Shown here one piece after another: positions 34,443 through 42,640 of a stretch of 64,000 nucleotides of DNA; position 1 is the stretch's first letter, and the number at the start of each line of letters is the position of its first letter. The translations under genes were made by a program, and so were the position numbers. The notes beneath the pieces were generated by a model. That model worked only from the letters and a program-made list of their open reading frames with translations. It searched no databases and was not told where the DNA came from. This DNA is from Heliopora coerulea (taxonomy: Eukaryota; Cnidaria; Anthozoa; Scleralcyonacea; Helioporidae), in assembly GCA_030142905.1 (NCBI GenBank), contig JASJOG010000010.1:757501-821500 (forward strand). Reading direction: 5' to 3'.

Positions 34443-35854
34443 CAGTAGGTGCCAAAAGCATGAGTCCAGTCTCAATTTTTGCCAAAAATTCGAGAAAATT
34501 ATATCTTCTGAAAAATAAACTTGCATTAGGTACTTGAGCATGGGCATTAAGATCTGCAATTGTCTCCCACCTTTTGTCCTTTAATTATTTTGCCATATGT
34601 AACTTCAAAATAAATTTATCTAATTCTCTACATGCATGTGCGTCAAGGATGGCTAAAGAGTTAAGTGAAGGCGTTAGAGGACAAATTGTTGCTCTAAGTA
34701 ACGAAGGTTTCTCACAGCGACAAATTGCTGCAAAGATAGGAGTGTCGAAAGGTGCTGTGCAGCGAACCGTGGAAAGGTTCAGAAAAACTAAATCCTATTC
34801 CAACCTACCAAGGTCTGGGAGACCAAGGTGTACTACAACACAAGAGGATCGGTTCATAAAAATAACTTCTTTGCGTAATAGAACAGCAACTGCTGGTAAT
34901 ATTCAATCCTCTATTAACGCAACCCGAGAGAAAACAATCAGCAAAACGACAGTAAGGAGGAGATTGGCTGGAAGTGGTCTGAAAGGAAGAGTTGCAGTTT
35001 CTAAACCGTTGCTGCGTCCTAAAAATAAGCGCAAGAGATTGTTATGGGTAAAAAAATACAAAAACTATAGTGTAGAAGACTGGAAAAAGGTACTTTTCAG
35101 CGATGAGTCTAAATTTGAAATTTATGGAAATAATCGCCGCATTTATGTGCGACGAAGACCTGGTGAAAGATTGCTAAATCAGTGTATCAAACCCACAATG
35201 AAACATGGAGGTGGAAACATCCATGTCTGGGGTTGTTTCAGTTTTAATGGTGTCGGGGATCTTTACCGGATAAAAGGCATTCTTAAAAAAGAGCAATACC
35301 ATTCAATTCTCCAAAGGCATGCTATACCATCTGGCAAGAAGTTATGTGGGAGAGGATTTACCTTACTACAAGATAATGATCCTAAACACAGTTCTAATTT
35401 GTGCACAAATTACTTAAAGAATAAAGAAAACCAAGGTGAATTAAAGATAATGGCATTTCCACCTCAGTCTCCCGACGTTAGTCCCATTGAACACTTATGG
35501 GATCTTTTAAAAAGAGAGAAAGTGAGACATGCAATCACAAGCCAGGACAGGCTATGGGATGTACTTTGTCAATGTTGGAATAACATCGAACAATCAACAC
35601 TTCAAAAACTTGTCAAATCCATGCCAAAAAGAGTGCAAGCTATTTTAAAAGCTAAGGGAGGACACACTAAATACTGAAATCACGTAAAAACTACTATAAA
35701 TTATCTCATTTATCAGTAAAATTAAACATTGTTGTGACACAGAGTGATAATATTGTTCAAAATTAAAAATACACACTCAATTCTAACTGGACTCATACAT
35801 TTCTCGAATTTTTGGCAAGAATTGAGACTGGACTCACACTTTTGGCACCTACTG
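34443..35854 (+). mobile_element. Complete Tc1-like DNA transposon
   Basis: A 1412-bp element with inverted repeats of about 57 bp that differ at only about three positions (starting CAGTAGGTGCCAAAAG at both ends), flanked by TA target duplications (34441-34442, 35855-35856). It carries one uninterrupted transposase gene. High terminal identity plus an open frame indicates a recent insertion, into a (TA)n tract. Confidence 0.93.
34649..35677 (+). CDS. Tc1-family transposase, intact, DD38E spacing
   Basis: 342 residues from the ATG at 34649. The upstream open frame has no ATG and lies within the leader. An N-terminal paired-like helix-turn-helix DNA-binding region spans about residues 1-110, with FSQRQIAAKIGVSKGAVQRT as the first recognition motif and SGRPR as the linker. 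The catalytic domain has D152 in VLFSDESKFE, D242 in LLQDNDPKHSS and E281 in SPIEHLWD. I count 38 residues between D242 and E281, against 34 in classical Tc1, because of a longer KNKENQGELK insert. This is the DD38E pattern described as the Intruder family. No stop or frameshift; all three acidic residues are present, so it may be functional. It cuts and pastes its own TIR-bounded element at TA sites. Confidence 0.93.
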   Translation: MAKELSEGVRGQIVALSNEGFSQRQIAAKIGVSKGAVQRTVERFRKTKSYSNLPRSGRPRCTTTQEDRFIKITSLRNRTATAGNIQSSINATREKTISKTTVRRRLAGSGLKGRVAVSKPLLRPKNKRKRLLWVKKYKNYSVEDWKKVLFSDESKFEIYGNNRRIYVRRRPGERLLNQCIKPTMKHGGGNIHVWGCFSFNGVGDLYRIKGILKKEQYHSILQRHAIPSGKKLCGRGFTLLQDNDPKHSSNLCTNYLKNKENQGELKIMAFPPQSPDVSPIEHLWDLLKREKVRHAITSQDRLWDVLCQCWNNIEQSTLQKLVKSMPKRVQAILKAKGGHTKY

Positions 35855-35862
35855 TATATATA

Positions 35863-36014
35863 TAAATGAAATGAATAAGCTTAAAATTCTGGGTTGTTAC
35901 TCAGAGTTTCACGTCTCTTTGGACGTGAAATGATCACAGTTGTCTGATGATCGTCCAAAGAGACGTGAAACTCTGAGTAACAACCCAGAATTTTAAGCTT
36001 ATTCATTTCATTTA
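35863..36014. repeat. Perfect 63-bp palindrome carrying a hammerhead
   Basis: Two 63-bp arms (35863-35925, 35952-36014) are perfect reverse complements around a 26-bp spacer. The spacer plus the start of the right arm supplies the ribozyme core, so only the plus strand has the full hammerhead. It begins 7 bp after the Tc1 target site. A partial left arm recurs at 39198-39258 and a relative lies at 29021-29098. Probably an inverted PLE terminal repeat. Confidence 0.85.
35939..35984 (+). ncRNA. Hammerhead ribozyme, complete core
   Basis: Helix I GUUGU with ACAAC. Core CUGAUGA. Helix II CGUC with GACG around CAAAGA; the flanking U-U cannot replace the usual G-C closing pair. GAAA. Helix III ACUC with GAGU on a one-base loop. 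Predicted cleavage after GUA. All conserved core bases are present. The tiny helix III loop suggests cleavage as a dimer, as proposed for PLE hammerheads. Hand-folded. Confidence 0.75.
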
Positions 36015-36077
36015 TCTGCTCTATTTTACAAGATATTGAGCACTCTACATAAAGTCAATATAGAAACCGATTGTATT

Positions 36078-36112
36078 GTATATATATATATATATATACA
36101 TATATATATCCA
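36078..36112. repeat. (TA)n microsatellite
   Basis: TA tract with a short interruption, left of a SINE. Confidence 0.9.
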
Positions 36113-36118
36113 GAAACG

Positions 36119-36385
36119 GTATGACATTTTCACTCGATTATTATAAGTGAACAGATGAAGGAGAACTTGAGTGCCCAGCTACCTCCACTTTTAAGACCCA
36201 ATCTGGACCTGTTGCGAAAAATGCAACTTTTGGCCTTCCGCCTGGGAATCGAACCCGCGGCCCCGCGAATCCAGAACGGTGCTCTAGCAACTGAGCTACG
36301 GAAGCCGTTGCCAAGAGCATGTCCACGAGTTCAGTATTTATGAGGTGGGAATGCCGATTAAGAGTATATTCAGAAACATTATTCA
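36119..36385 (-). mobile_element. tRNA-derived SINE, full-length-looking
   Basis: The minus strand begins with a tRNA-like head (36232-36306): seven-base acceptor arms GGCTTCC/GGAAGCC, A box TAGCTCAGTTGCTAGAGC, B box GGTTCGATTCC. It is followed by a body ('AGTTGCATTTTTCGCAACAG', then 'TGGGTCTTAAAAGTGGAGG') and a tail near 'GTTCACTTATAATAATCGAG'. A second copy lies at 61069-61317 in the same orientation. Downstream sequence and this second copy show it is a SINE, not a lone tRNA gene. Confidence 0.8.
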
Positions 36386-36420
36386 GAAACATTATTATAA
36401 AATACTCATATATAACAACA

Positions 36421-36423
36421 TAC

Positions 36424-36472
<49 letters not shown>

Positions 36473-36521
36473 GGAGCTCAGAAATTTTCTGAGATGAAAG
36501 CTTGAGAACAAACTTTTCATC

Positions 36522-36590
<69 letters not shown>
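36421..36590. repeat. (TA)n tracts enclosing a SINE body fragment
   Basis: Two long TA tracts surround 'GGGGAGCTCAGAAATTTTCT' to 'ACTTTTCATCATA' (36470-36527), the body of the 32.9-kb SINE without its tRNA head. Confidence 0.85.
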
Positions 36591-36597
<7 letters not shown>

Positions 36598-36599
36598 CA

Positions 36600-36960
36600 T
36601 GAAATAAAATTATCCGACACTGTTTCACATGTATCTCCTCCAACCTCATTTACTGCATTTCGTGCAGTAGATGTGGTGTGCTCTACGTTGGAGAAACGGG
36701 AAGACGCTTATCCGACAGATTTGCCGAACATCTTCGCTCCGTAAGGAATGGAAACGTTGACAAACCTGTCGCCCGACATTTTAATAGTGCCAATCATTCT
36801 CTTTCGGGCATGAAAGTTTGTGCCATCTCCCAAATTTCTGGCTGTAACAATAGTCGCAAAAGACAGGAAAAGTGTCTCATCTTTAAAATTGGAACCATTC
36901 ACCCTCACGGGCTCAACGAACGTTTTTCTTTTACTTAATCCCTGTGTAGCTAATGTTTTT
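36600..36960 (+). pseudogene. Penelope-like GIY-YIG domain
   Basis: A readable frame gives YCISCSRCGVLYVGETGRRL, DRFAEHLRSVRNGN, PVARHFNSANHSLSGMKVCA, KRQEKCLIFKIGTIHP and HGLNERFSF. This is the full GIY-YIG core (YCISC..C...YVGET plus R..EH and the E of RQEKCLI). It belongs to the same lineage as the 22-kb insertion. The frame seems intact from about 36620 to 36938, but no RT precedes it; a TA tract does. Confidence 0.8.
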
Positions 36961-37258
36961 GCTTTGCACGGGTGAGCGTTAACAATAGCTACTTAGCTCT
37001 TTTGTGTTTAGCTTTCACTCACCCACATTGTTTGTTTTTGACACACCCACCTGGTTTGCTGATCGGTGATATTTTAGGCGAGTGACGAGCCACTACCTCA
37101 TTTACACTTGTTTTTGTTTTTCCATTCTGATTGACCATTTGTTGTCACAATACCATTTTCACACACACACACACACAAATATATATATATATATATATAT
37201 GTATGTATATTCTGTGTTTTTCGATCCTCGAACGTTTTTTCTCTTCGACGAAAACACA

Positions 37259-38476
37259 GCTTGGTGTAAGAAATCATCGACCTCGCTTTTTGACGCGACG
37301 ATGGGTTCGTTTGACGGAGCAGAGACATGTGAAATTGTCGGCTCCTTCCTACTGTCAAAACTAACACCGCTATATGACAACAACATCGGACTTTACAGAT
37401 ACAACGGACTTGCTGCCTTTAACAAATCACTGAAAGAAATTCAAAATATCAAGAAACACATCTGCAAAACATTTAATGACCACGGTCTCAAGATCACCAT
37501 TGAAGCTAACAAAAAATGCGTTAACTACCTCGACATTACACTAGACCTTAGATCCGCCTCCTACAAACCATTTATGAAACCGGGAAACATACCGCAGTAT
37601 ATAAACAGCCTCAGCAATCATCCTCCTTCCATTCTGCCTACCATACCTGAATCAATCAACAGAAGACTCTCCAAAATATCATCAGACAAAAAATCGTTTG
37701 ATACAGCCATTCCACCGTATCAGGAAGCCTTACAAAAAAGCGGATACAATCACACGCTAAAGTTTAATCCTAAACCCGCGAAACCAAAGCGTTCAAGAAC
37801 CAGACGCGTCATATGGTTTAATGCGCCATGCAACTCCAACGCAACAACAAATATAGGCCACAAATTTCTAAAAATCATCGACGAATGCTTCCCACCAGAC
37901 CATCCACTGCACAAAATCCTAAACAGAAACACCCTCAAACTCAGTTACAGCTGCATGCCAAATTTCCACAACATAATCTCTGCCCACAACAAATCTCTAC
38001 TCACGAATGCGCAGCAAACAACCACAACGGACGATACCGAAAACCGAGAGTGTAACTGCCGACAGAAAGTTTCCTGTCCTTTGTCTGGAAAATGCCTAGC
38101 AGAAAGCATCGTTTACCAAGCGACGGTAACCAGAGAAGACAACAACGAAATTCAAACGTACGTTGGACTCACTGCAGGCAGATTCAAAACCAGGTTCAAT
38201 AACCACCGCAGTTCATTCGAAGATACGAACAAGAAACACGCAGCAGAACTTAGCAAATACATCTGGTCTTTAAAACAATCAAATGTTCCATACTCAATCA
38301 AATGGAAAATCCTCAGGAAATGTAAGGCTTATGCTAACAAATCAAAACGTTGTAATCTTTGCCTTCATGAAAAATTTTTAATTATTTACCACCCGGAATT
38401 GAGCTCGCTCAACAAAAGAAATGAACTTATAACTACATGCAGACACAGAAAGATATTCCTATTAAACAACCAATAA
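37259..38476 (+). pseudogene. Penelope-like element: RT (catalytic motif lost) plus GIY-YIG
   Basis: A single open frame of about 405 residues. RT palm to thumb: GSFDGAETCEIVGSFLLSKL, then GLYRYNGLAAF where the catalytic YRDD has become YRYN, then YLDITLDLRSASYKPFMKPG, NHPPSILPTIPESINRRLSK, RVIWFNAPCNSNATTNIGHK and KLSYSCMPNF. A Cys-rich stretch (CNCRQKVSCPLSGKC) precedes the nuclease: TYVGLTAGRFKTRFNNHRSS ... ELSKYIWSLK ... KRCNLCLHEKFLII ... LNKRNELITTCRH. No plausible ATG begins the homologous part, so it is 5'-truncated. The homologue at 27.7 kb keeps YRDD. The frame is open but could not be catalytic. A hammerhead lies about 100 bp past the stop. Confidence 0.85.
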
Positions 38477-38577
38477 CTCTACTGTAAACACTATTGTAAA
38501 CTGACACCTATTTAGTCTATGACGCTATATTTCATTTAAGTAACCAAGTTCTCTGGCATGTCACTACAAACGCGATT

Positions 38578-38633
38578 ATCACCTGACGAGTGTGGCAAAC
38601 TTAGCTTGCCATACGAAACAAATTTGCCGTGAT
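38578..38633 (+). ncRNA. Hammerhead ribozyme downstream of the PLE frame
   Basis: Helix I AUCAC with GUGAU. Core CUGACGA (position 7 is variable). A long helix II of nine pairs, GUGUGGCAA with UUGCCAUAC, loop ACUUAGC. GAAA. Helix III is the loopless CAAA/UUUG. The conserved U before the cleavage-site base is C here (CC in place of UC), which should weaken or stop cleavage. It is on the coding strand of the PLE, as expected of a PLE-borne ribozyme. Confidence 0.75.
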
Positions 38634-38934
38634 TAAAAAGTTCTATGAAGTAATTCGAGTTTTGTCTCTCACTTCTCTTATATTTTGCTCTAATTCGGTA
38701 TCGAGCACTCTGCCTGTATACGGTTTCATTCAAAATATATTTTGTCTATATATATATACACATATAATTTCATTTTTCGTAGCTTGCATCTATTCATTTA
38801 GTGTTCAGCTTAAAATTACCGTTAATAATATATAACTTTTTTTTCGTAGTTTTTTTGTTATAAATCTTTTGTAAAACCTACCTAAATCCGGCTTGTTTGT
38901 CTTCAAATCAACTCGGAAATTTTCCGTGCGTGTG

Positions 38935-39148
38935 TATGTGTTCAATATGCAGGCGTACGCTCATCAATGCAGCTCTGAACGAACATGGATTAATACGGGA
39001 ACAGAGTGTTCAAATCGCTACTCCAGTCGGTAGGCATTGCTTGACAAGTGTGGGACATTTGAGTTGCCTATATAATATAGGCTTCTCCATCCTGTTCGTC
39101 AGCACTACACTGATGAGGCCCAGTAGGCCGAAACGGTTCCGTCTGTAG

Positions 39149-39149
<1 letters not shown>
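38935..39149 (+). mobile_element. Small non-coding hammerhead repeat (retrozyme-like), one unit
   Basis: Shares about 85 bp of its right part ('GTGGGACATTTGAGTTGCCT', 'CCATCCTG..CGTCAGCACTACA' and the ribozyme) with the minus strand of the 62.4-kb element. Its left part ('GTTCGTTCAGAGCTGCATTG' on the minus strand) matches the 60.9-kb element in reverse. The left edge (38943-38978, minus) holds a hammerhead remnant with UUGAUGAG and the CUGCA/UGCA helix, from which helix II and GAAA have been deleted. The right edge ends with an intact ribozyme directly against a (TA)n tract. No open frame. It looks like a mosaic of the two families. Confidence 0.7.
39104..39149 (+). ncRNA. Hammerhead ribozyme, all core bases intact
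   Basis: Helix I ACUACA with UGUAGU (six pairs). Core CUGAUGA. Helix II GGCC with GGCC, loop CAGUA. GAAA. Helix III ACGG with CCGU on a UU loop. Predicted cleavage after GUC at 39143. Every invariant nucleotide of the hammerhead consensus is present. The same fold occurs twice at 62.3-62.6 kb on the minus strand with compensated or neutral changes. Confidence 0.88.
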
Positions 39150-39204
<55 letters not shown>

Positions 39205-39276
39205 AATAAGCTTAAAATTCTGGGTTGTTACTCAGAGTTTCATGTCTCTTTGGACGATCATATATTATATATATAT

Positions 39277-39320
<44 letters not shown>
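39150..39320. repeat. (TA)n tracts enclosing part of the 35.9-kb palindrome arm
   Basis: A TA tract (39150-39197), then 'AATAAGCTTAAAATTCTGGG' to 'CTCTTTGGACGATCA' (39198-39262; equals the left palindrome arm at 35863-35925), then another TA tract to about 39318. Confidence 0.85.
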
Positions 39321-39322
<2 letters not shown>

Positions 39323-39324
39323 AT

Positions 39325-39590
39325 ATTTAAAAACCGAGCAGGAGTGCTTTATTGGGATTTAAAACACGAAGCCATAGCCAAGTGTTTTAGTTCTAATAAG
39401 GTGCCTCCTAATACGCTAATTCACGAAAAAAGTTTGGAAGTTTATGTTTTCTAAGCCGAAAAACTGAACTTCTTCACTTATAAAGTACCATGTGTCGTTA
39501 CCCCATATAAAGACACCAAACGCTGACATGGTAATGATTTTCTTTTGTATCTTCCTCACGGATTCTTGATGAATTTTAGAAATAAATATT
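39325..39590 (+). repeat. Repeat family R1, copy 3
   Basis: 'AATATTTAAAAACCGAGCAG', 'GCCTCCTAATACGCTAATTC' and 'GGTAATGATTTTCTTTTGTA' align along the length of R1 copy 1. The internal complementary segments are degraded here. Preceded by a TA tract. Confidence 0.75.
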
Positions 39591-39599
39591 TATATAAAA

Positions 39600-40290
39600 C
39601 AAGAGCCCACTCCAGAAAAAGTACAACATTACATATTGTCTCAATAGAACTTTTATTTAAAAACTTTAAAAACCGTATCGGGGTACAGCCCCTTCTTCAG
39701 TTACGAGATCAAGACTAGAGCAGGGTAGAAATCAACCTAAATTTATATTACAACACATGAGTCGACTTGCATTCAAATGTCCATACTAATAAGTCCCAAA
39801 GGAGAAAAACAAATTTATAAATCCAAAACCTTCTCTTACTGTAGGATCTCTCATGTCCGTATAATCTATAACTTGTTCTGATATATCTGTCAAACCGGAA
39901 TGTCCATCGGCAAAAAAATGTGAGTACAATTGTCCCCACAAATACCCCTCTGTCCCTTCCCAAATCCACTTAACGAGTTCTTATGGTTTTTAAAACGGTT
40001 ACGAAAAGATGTAATTCTGTCACCAACATATTGTTTTTCGCACTTTTTACATGTAAGAAGGTAAACTGCCCCCTGGGAATCAGAATCAATGCAAGAACAT
40101 TTTTCTACCGAATCCCATAAAACCGCACCTGTCCTGATAAACTGGCAAATTTGGAATCTACTCTTTCCATTGCAAAACATACGCTTCGTCTGATGTTCCT
40201 TCGGCCTAAGTTTTGCCCTTACCAATATACCTTTGATACTTTTAGGTCTACAAAAACTAATAATAGGGTACTCTGGTTTAAATAAATATC
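39600..40290 (-). pseudogene. Penelope-like GIY-YIG end with hammerhead relic
   Basis: The minus strand from about 40290 reads PKSIKGILVRAKLR ... FCNGKSRFQICQFIRTGAVL, CSCIDSDSQGAVYLLTCKKC, EKQYVGDRITSFRNRFKNHK, GKGQRGICGDN, then a frameshift into RYIRTSYRL-type sequence and FWIYKFVFLL. The GIY-YIG signature (VYLLTC..C...YVG) is clear. Some 80 bp beyond (39665-39710, minus) is a hammerhead relic: CUGAAGA, perfect GGGG/CCCC helix II, but GAUA in place of GAAA. RT is absent. Confidence 0.75.
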
Positions 40291-40387
40291 TATGTAAGTA
40301 TATATAAATATATATATATATATACTTATATGAATATATGTATATATATATATATATGCGTATGTGTGTGTGTGTGTGTGTGTGTGT
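40290..40387. repeat. (TA)n and (GT)n microsatellite
   Basis: TA tracts (about 40304-40358) then a GT tract (40364-40387). Confidence 0.9.
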
Positions 40388-40388
40388 A

Positions 40389-40535
40389 AGGGTTAGACAA
40401 TGGTCATGTGTGCCCTATGGGATTTAGTCCCGATAATTAGATAGAAGGCCACTCGGGGTCTTCGGCCCCTCGTGGCCTTCTATCTATTCGAGGGACTTTG
40501 TATCCCATACAGTACGAGCGATTATTGTCTAACCG
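40389..40535. mobile_element. Short foldback element
   Basis: About 147 bp with ends GGTTAGACAAT and ATTGTCTAACC, an inner 'CCCTATGGGATTTAGTCCC' opposed to 'GGGACTTTGTATCCCAT', and a central strong hairpin (ATAGAAGGCCAC ... GTGGCCTTCTAT). No coding capacity. It abuts the next TIR element. Confidence 0.6.
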
Positions 40536-40537
40536 TC

Positions 40538-42175
40538 TTAGAGAATGGTTGTATCCACGAAGGGATTTAAAGTTATTCACACAATTATTAAAATAAAGAC
40601 GTTGCAAATGTTTTTTTATACGACGTTTTGCTAGGAGACTTTACTTTTGTGATTGTCGATTAAATATTAATGGTTTCAAAAAAGGTTGTGTTTAAGTAAT
40701 GTGGTAGAGAGATGGCGAATTCGTTTTAGAAGGTGACGGAATTCACCGACGCAGAAGAGCTGGAGGTTATTTTGGCCACTCAAGATTTGATTCCTCATGG
40801 AGAGGAGCTGAATATTGCTGAATATATGGAAGGCGATCGAGAGAGGGATAGCAGATTTCGGCATGTAGTTTCCAAAAGTGAAATAAAGAAAAGAGAAACT
40901 GACAGAATACCGAGGAAAACTGGTGAAAACACTACATGGACAGTAAATTGTTTTCGTGCATGGGCTAAATCCCGCAATAAAAAAATAATTGAAACGCTTC
41001 AAAAAATACATCAAGCAGTACGCACAACCAGAGAATCCTCGATACGTGGTTCGACTTTTCAGGGAATATTTGAAATGTGTACCAGGAACTGGACGATTCT
41101 ACAGAAAACCATTGCCAAGCGTGGAAGAAGGGGATACTAGGTTTGGAATTCAACCTGTTGGCGTGAATACTTTGTCAAAGTATTTACGGTCTATGTGTCT
41201 AGATACCAAGATAAATCTACAGGGAAAGAGATTGACGAATCACTCTGGTAAAGTGACGTACGCTACGACGCTGTGCGAAAGTGGGGTGTTTGACGAACAG
41301 ACCATTACGTCTACGACAAGTCACCGAAGCATTGCAGTCCGAAGCTACAAACGTCCAAGCGATGCACTAGTACAATCTGTGTCAGACGCTTTACAATCAC
41401 CAATGGCACTGACGACAGGCGACGAAATGGTTGCAGGAAAAAAAGCGACTGAAAGACGATATGGAGGTAAAGCCATGCTGTTCTGCACCTTCAGTTTCCA
41501 CAAAGGGTGATATGTTATTTACTTTAAAGCATAGTAAAACGAGTGTTACTTTGCAATTTCAGTGACGCTGATTGTTGCTTGTTAAAAATGAGACGTTAAA
41601 CTCATTCAATATTAATAAACGATGTAACATTTTTGTGTTGTTGCAGATAAAAATACATGTTTAGTGTAGAGCACAGAATATCACAGTTGTGTTTAATTAA
41701 ATACTATTTTGGTATATTTATTGTTAGAAAATTGTTTGTTATTCATTTTGGGAGATTCAGTGCAAGATATGTTAGATTATGAGTTTTCTTGTTGTGGAAA
41801 ATCTTAAGTTTTTAACGTTATGCATTGTTTATTATTTAAATTGGGATGTTGTGTGAGTGGTGAGTGTTGAGTTTTGAGTTAGTATCATCACTGACTCTAT
41901 TGAATTCATAAGTTACACTGCCGAATGCATTAGTGAACTCTATGTAGAATTGCTAATCAATTCAATAAAGCCACTAATGAATTCAACGGAGTCATTAATG
42001 AATTTAGTAGAGTGCTAATGAGTTCAATAGAGTCACTGTGAATACTAATTTTCTTTACCCCGAATTTTCCCTGTTCTTCAAAGCCCACGCCACTTGACAA
42101 AATTAAGACACTATGGAATTTAGAACGTTAAAATACTCGTCCAGGATTGGCTGAGTGCGTACAACCATTCTCTAA
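40538..42175 (+). mobile_element. TIR-bounded element carrying a Crypton-type recombinase relic
   Basis: Perfect 16-bp inverted repeats TTAGAGAATGGTTGTA (40538-40553, 42160-42175). TA flanks each side if the ends are read as GAGAATGG. Total about 1.64 kb. It encloses the recombinase relic and an A/T-rich 3' half (41511-42150) with five or more 'GAATTC/CAATAGAGTC' partial repeats at 41880-42040. Metazoan Cryptons are not usually described with such inverted ends. Confidence 0.6.
40733..41510 (+). pseudogene. Crypton/DUF3504-type tyrosine recombinase, internally deleted
   Basis: Frame 1 (40733-40985) gives an N-terminal segment (EFTDAEELEVILATQDLIPH ... KTGENTTWTVNCFRAWAKSR). After a frame change, frame 2 (about 41000-41510) gives the C-terminal half: GRFYRKPLPSVEEGDTRFGI, QPVGVNTLSKYLRSMC, KRLTNHSGKVTYATTLCESG, VFDEQTITSTTSHRSIAVRS and YKRPS. 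This is the KIAA1958/ZMYM-like DUF3504 pattern derived from Crypton recombinases. The central region with the first catalytic Arg is missing. The usual 'R-T-G-H' box reads TTSH, so the second Arg is altered. The His and the Tyr in RSYKRPS remain. Non-functional. Confidence 0.75.
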
Positions 42176-42177
42176 AT

Positions 42178-42320
42178 AAATATATATATATATATTATAT
42201 ATTATATATATTATATTACATATATTATATTACATATATTATATTACATATATTATATTATATATTATATTATATATATGATATATATATATAATATATT
42301 TATTTATTTATTTATTTATT
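42178..42320. repeat. AT-rich microsatellite, (TA)n/(TATTA)n/(TTTA)n
   Basis: TA tracts with ATATTACAT-type units, ending in TTTA units. Directly follows the right end of the Crypton-like element. Confidence 0.9.
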
Positions 42321-42329
42321 TCTATTTCT

Positions 42330-42640
42330 AAGATTCGTTTAGAATTCACAAGGAAAATACAAAAGAAAATCATAACTGTGGCGTGTCTTTATATGTGATA
42401 AAGACATATCTGACTTTATAATTATGTGAAATTAATTGTTTCGGCTTAGAAAACATAAATTCCAAACTTTTTTCGCGAATTAGCGTATTAGGAGGTTCAT
42501 TAATTTTAGAAGACATCTAAAAATACACAAAGTACGTGCTTGATCAGATCTAAAACACATGGTTGTCGCTTCGTGTTTTAAATCTTGATAAAGCACTGGT
42601 CTCCTGCTCAGTTTTTAAATGTTACATCTGCATAATCAGT
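42330..42640 (-). repeat. Repeat family R1, copy 4 (inverted, longest)
   Basis: Reverse of R1: 'AATACAAAAGAAAATCATAA', 'GCGAATTAGCGTATTAGGAG', 'CTTGATAAAGCAC' and 'CTCCTGCTCAGTTTTTAAAT'. It is preceded by the AT-rich microsatellite, so the TA side is again at the same end of the repeat. Confidence 0.75.

Noticed and set aside
36232..36306. Possible functional minus-strand tRNA gene with a good cloverleaf
   Set aside because: A second copy with the same flanking body lies at 61.17 kb, so this is a SINE head. A genuine tRNA parent may exist elsewhere.
36141..36649. 159-codon minus-strand frame
   Set aside because: Composed of (TA)n-encoded isoleucine/tyrosine runs plus SINE sequence.
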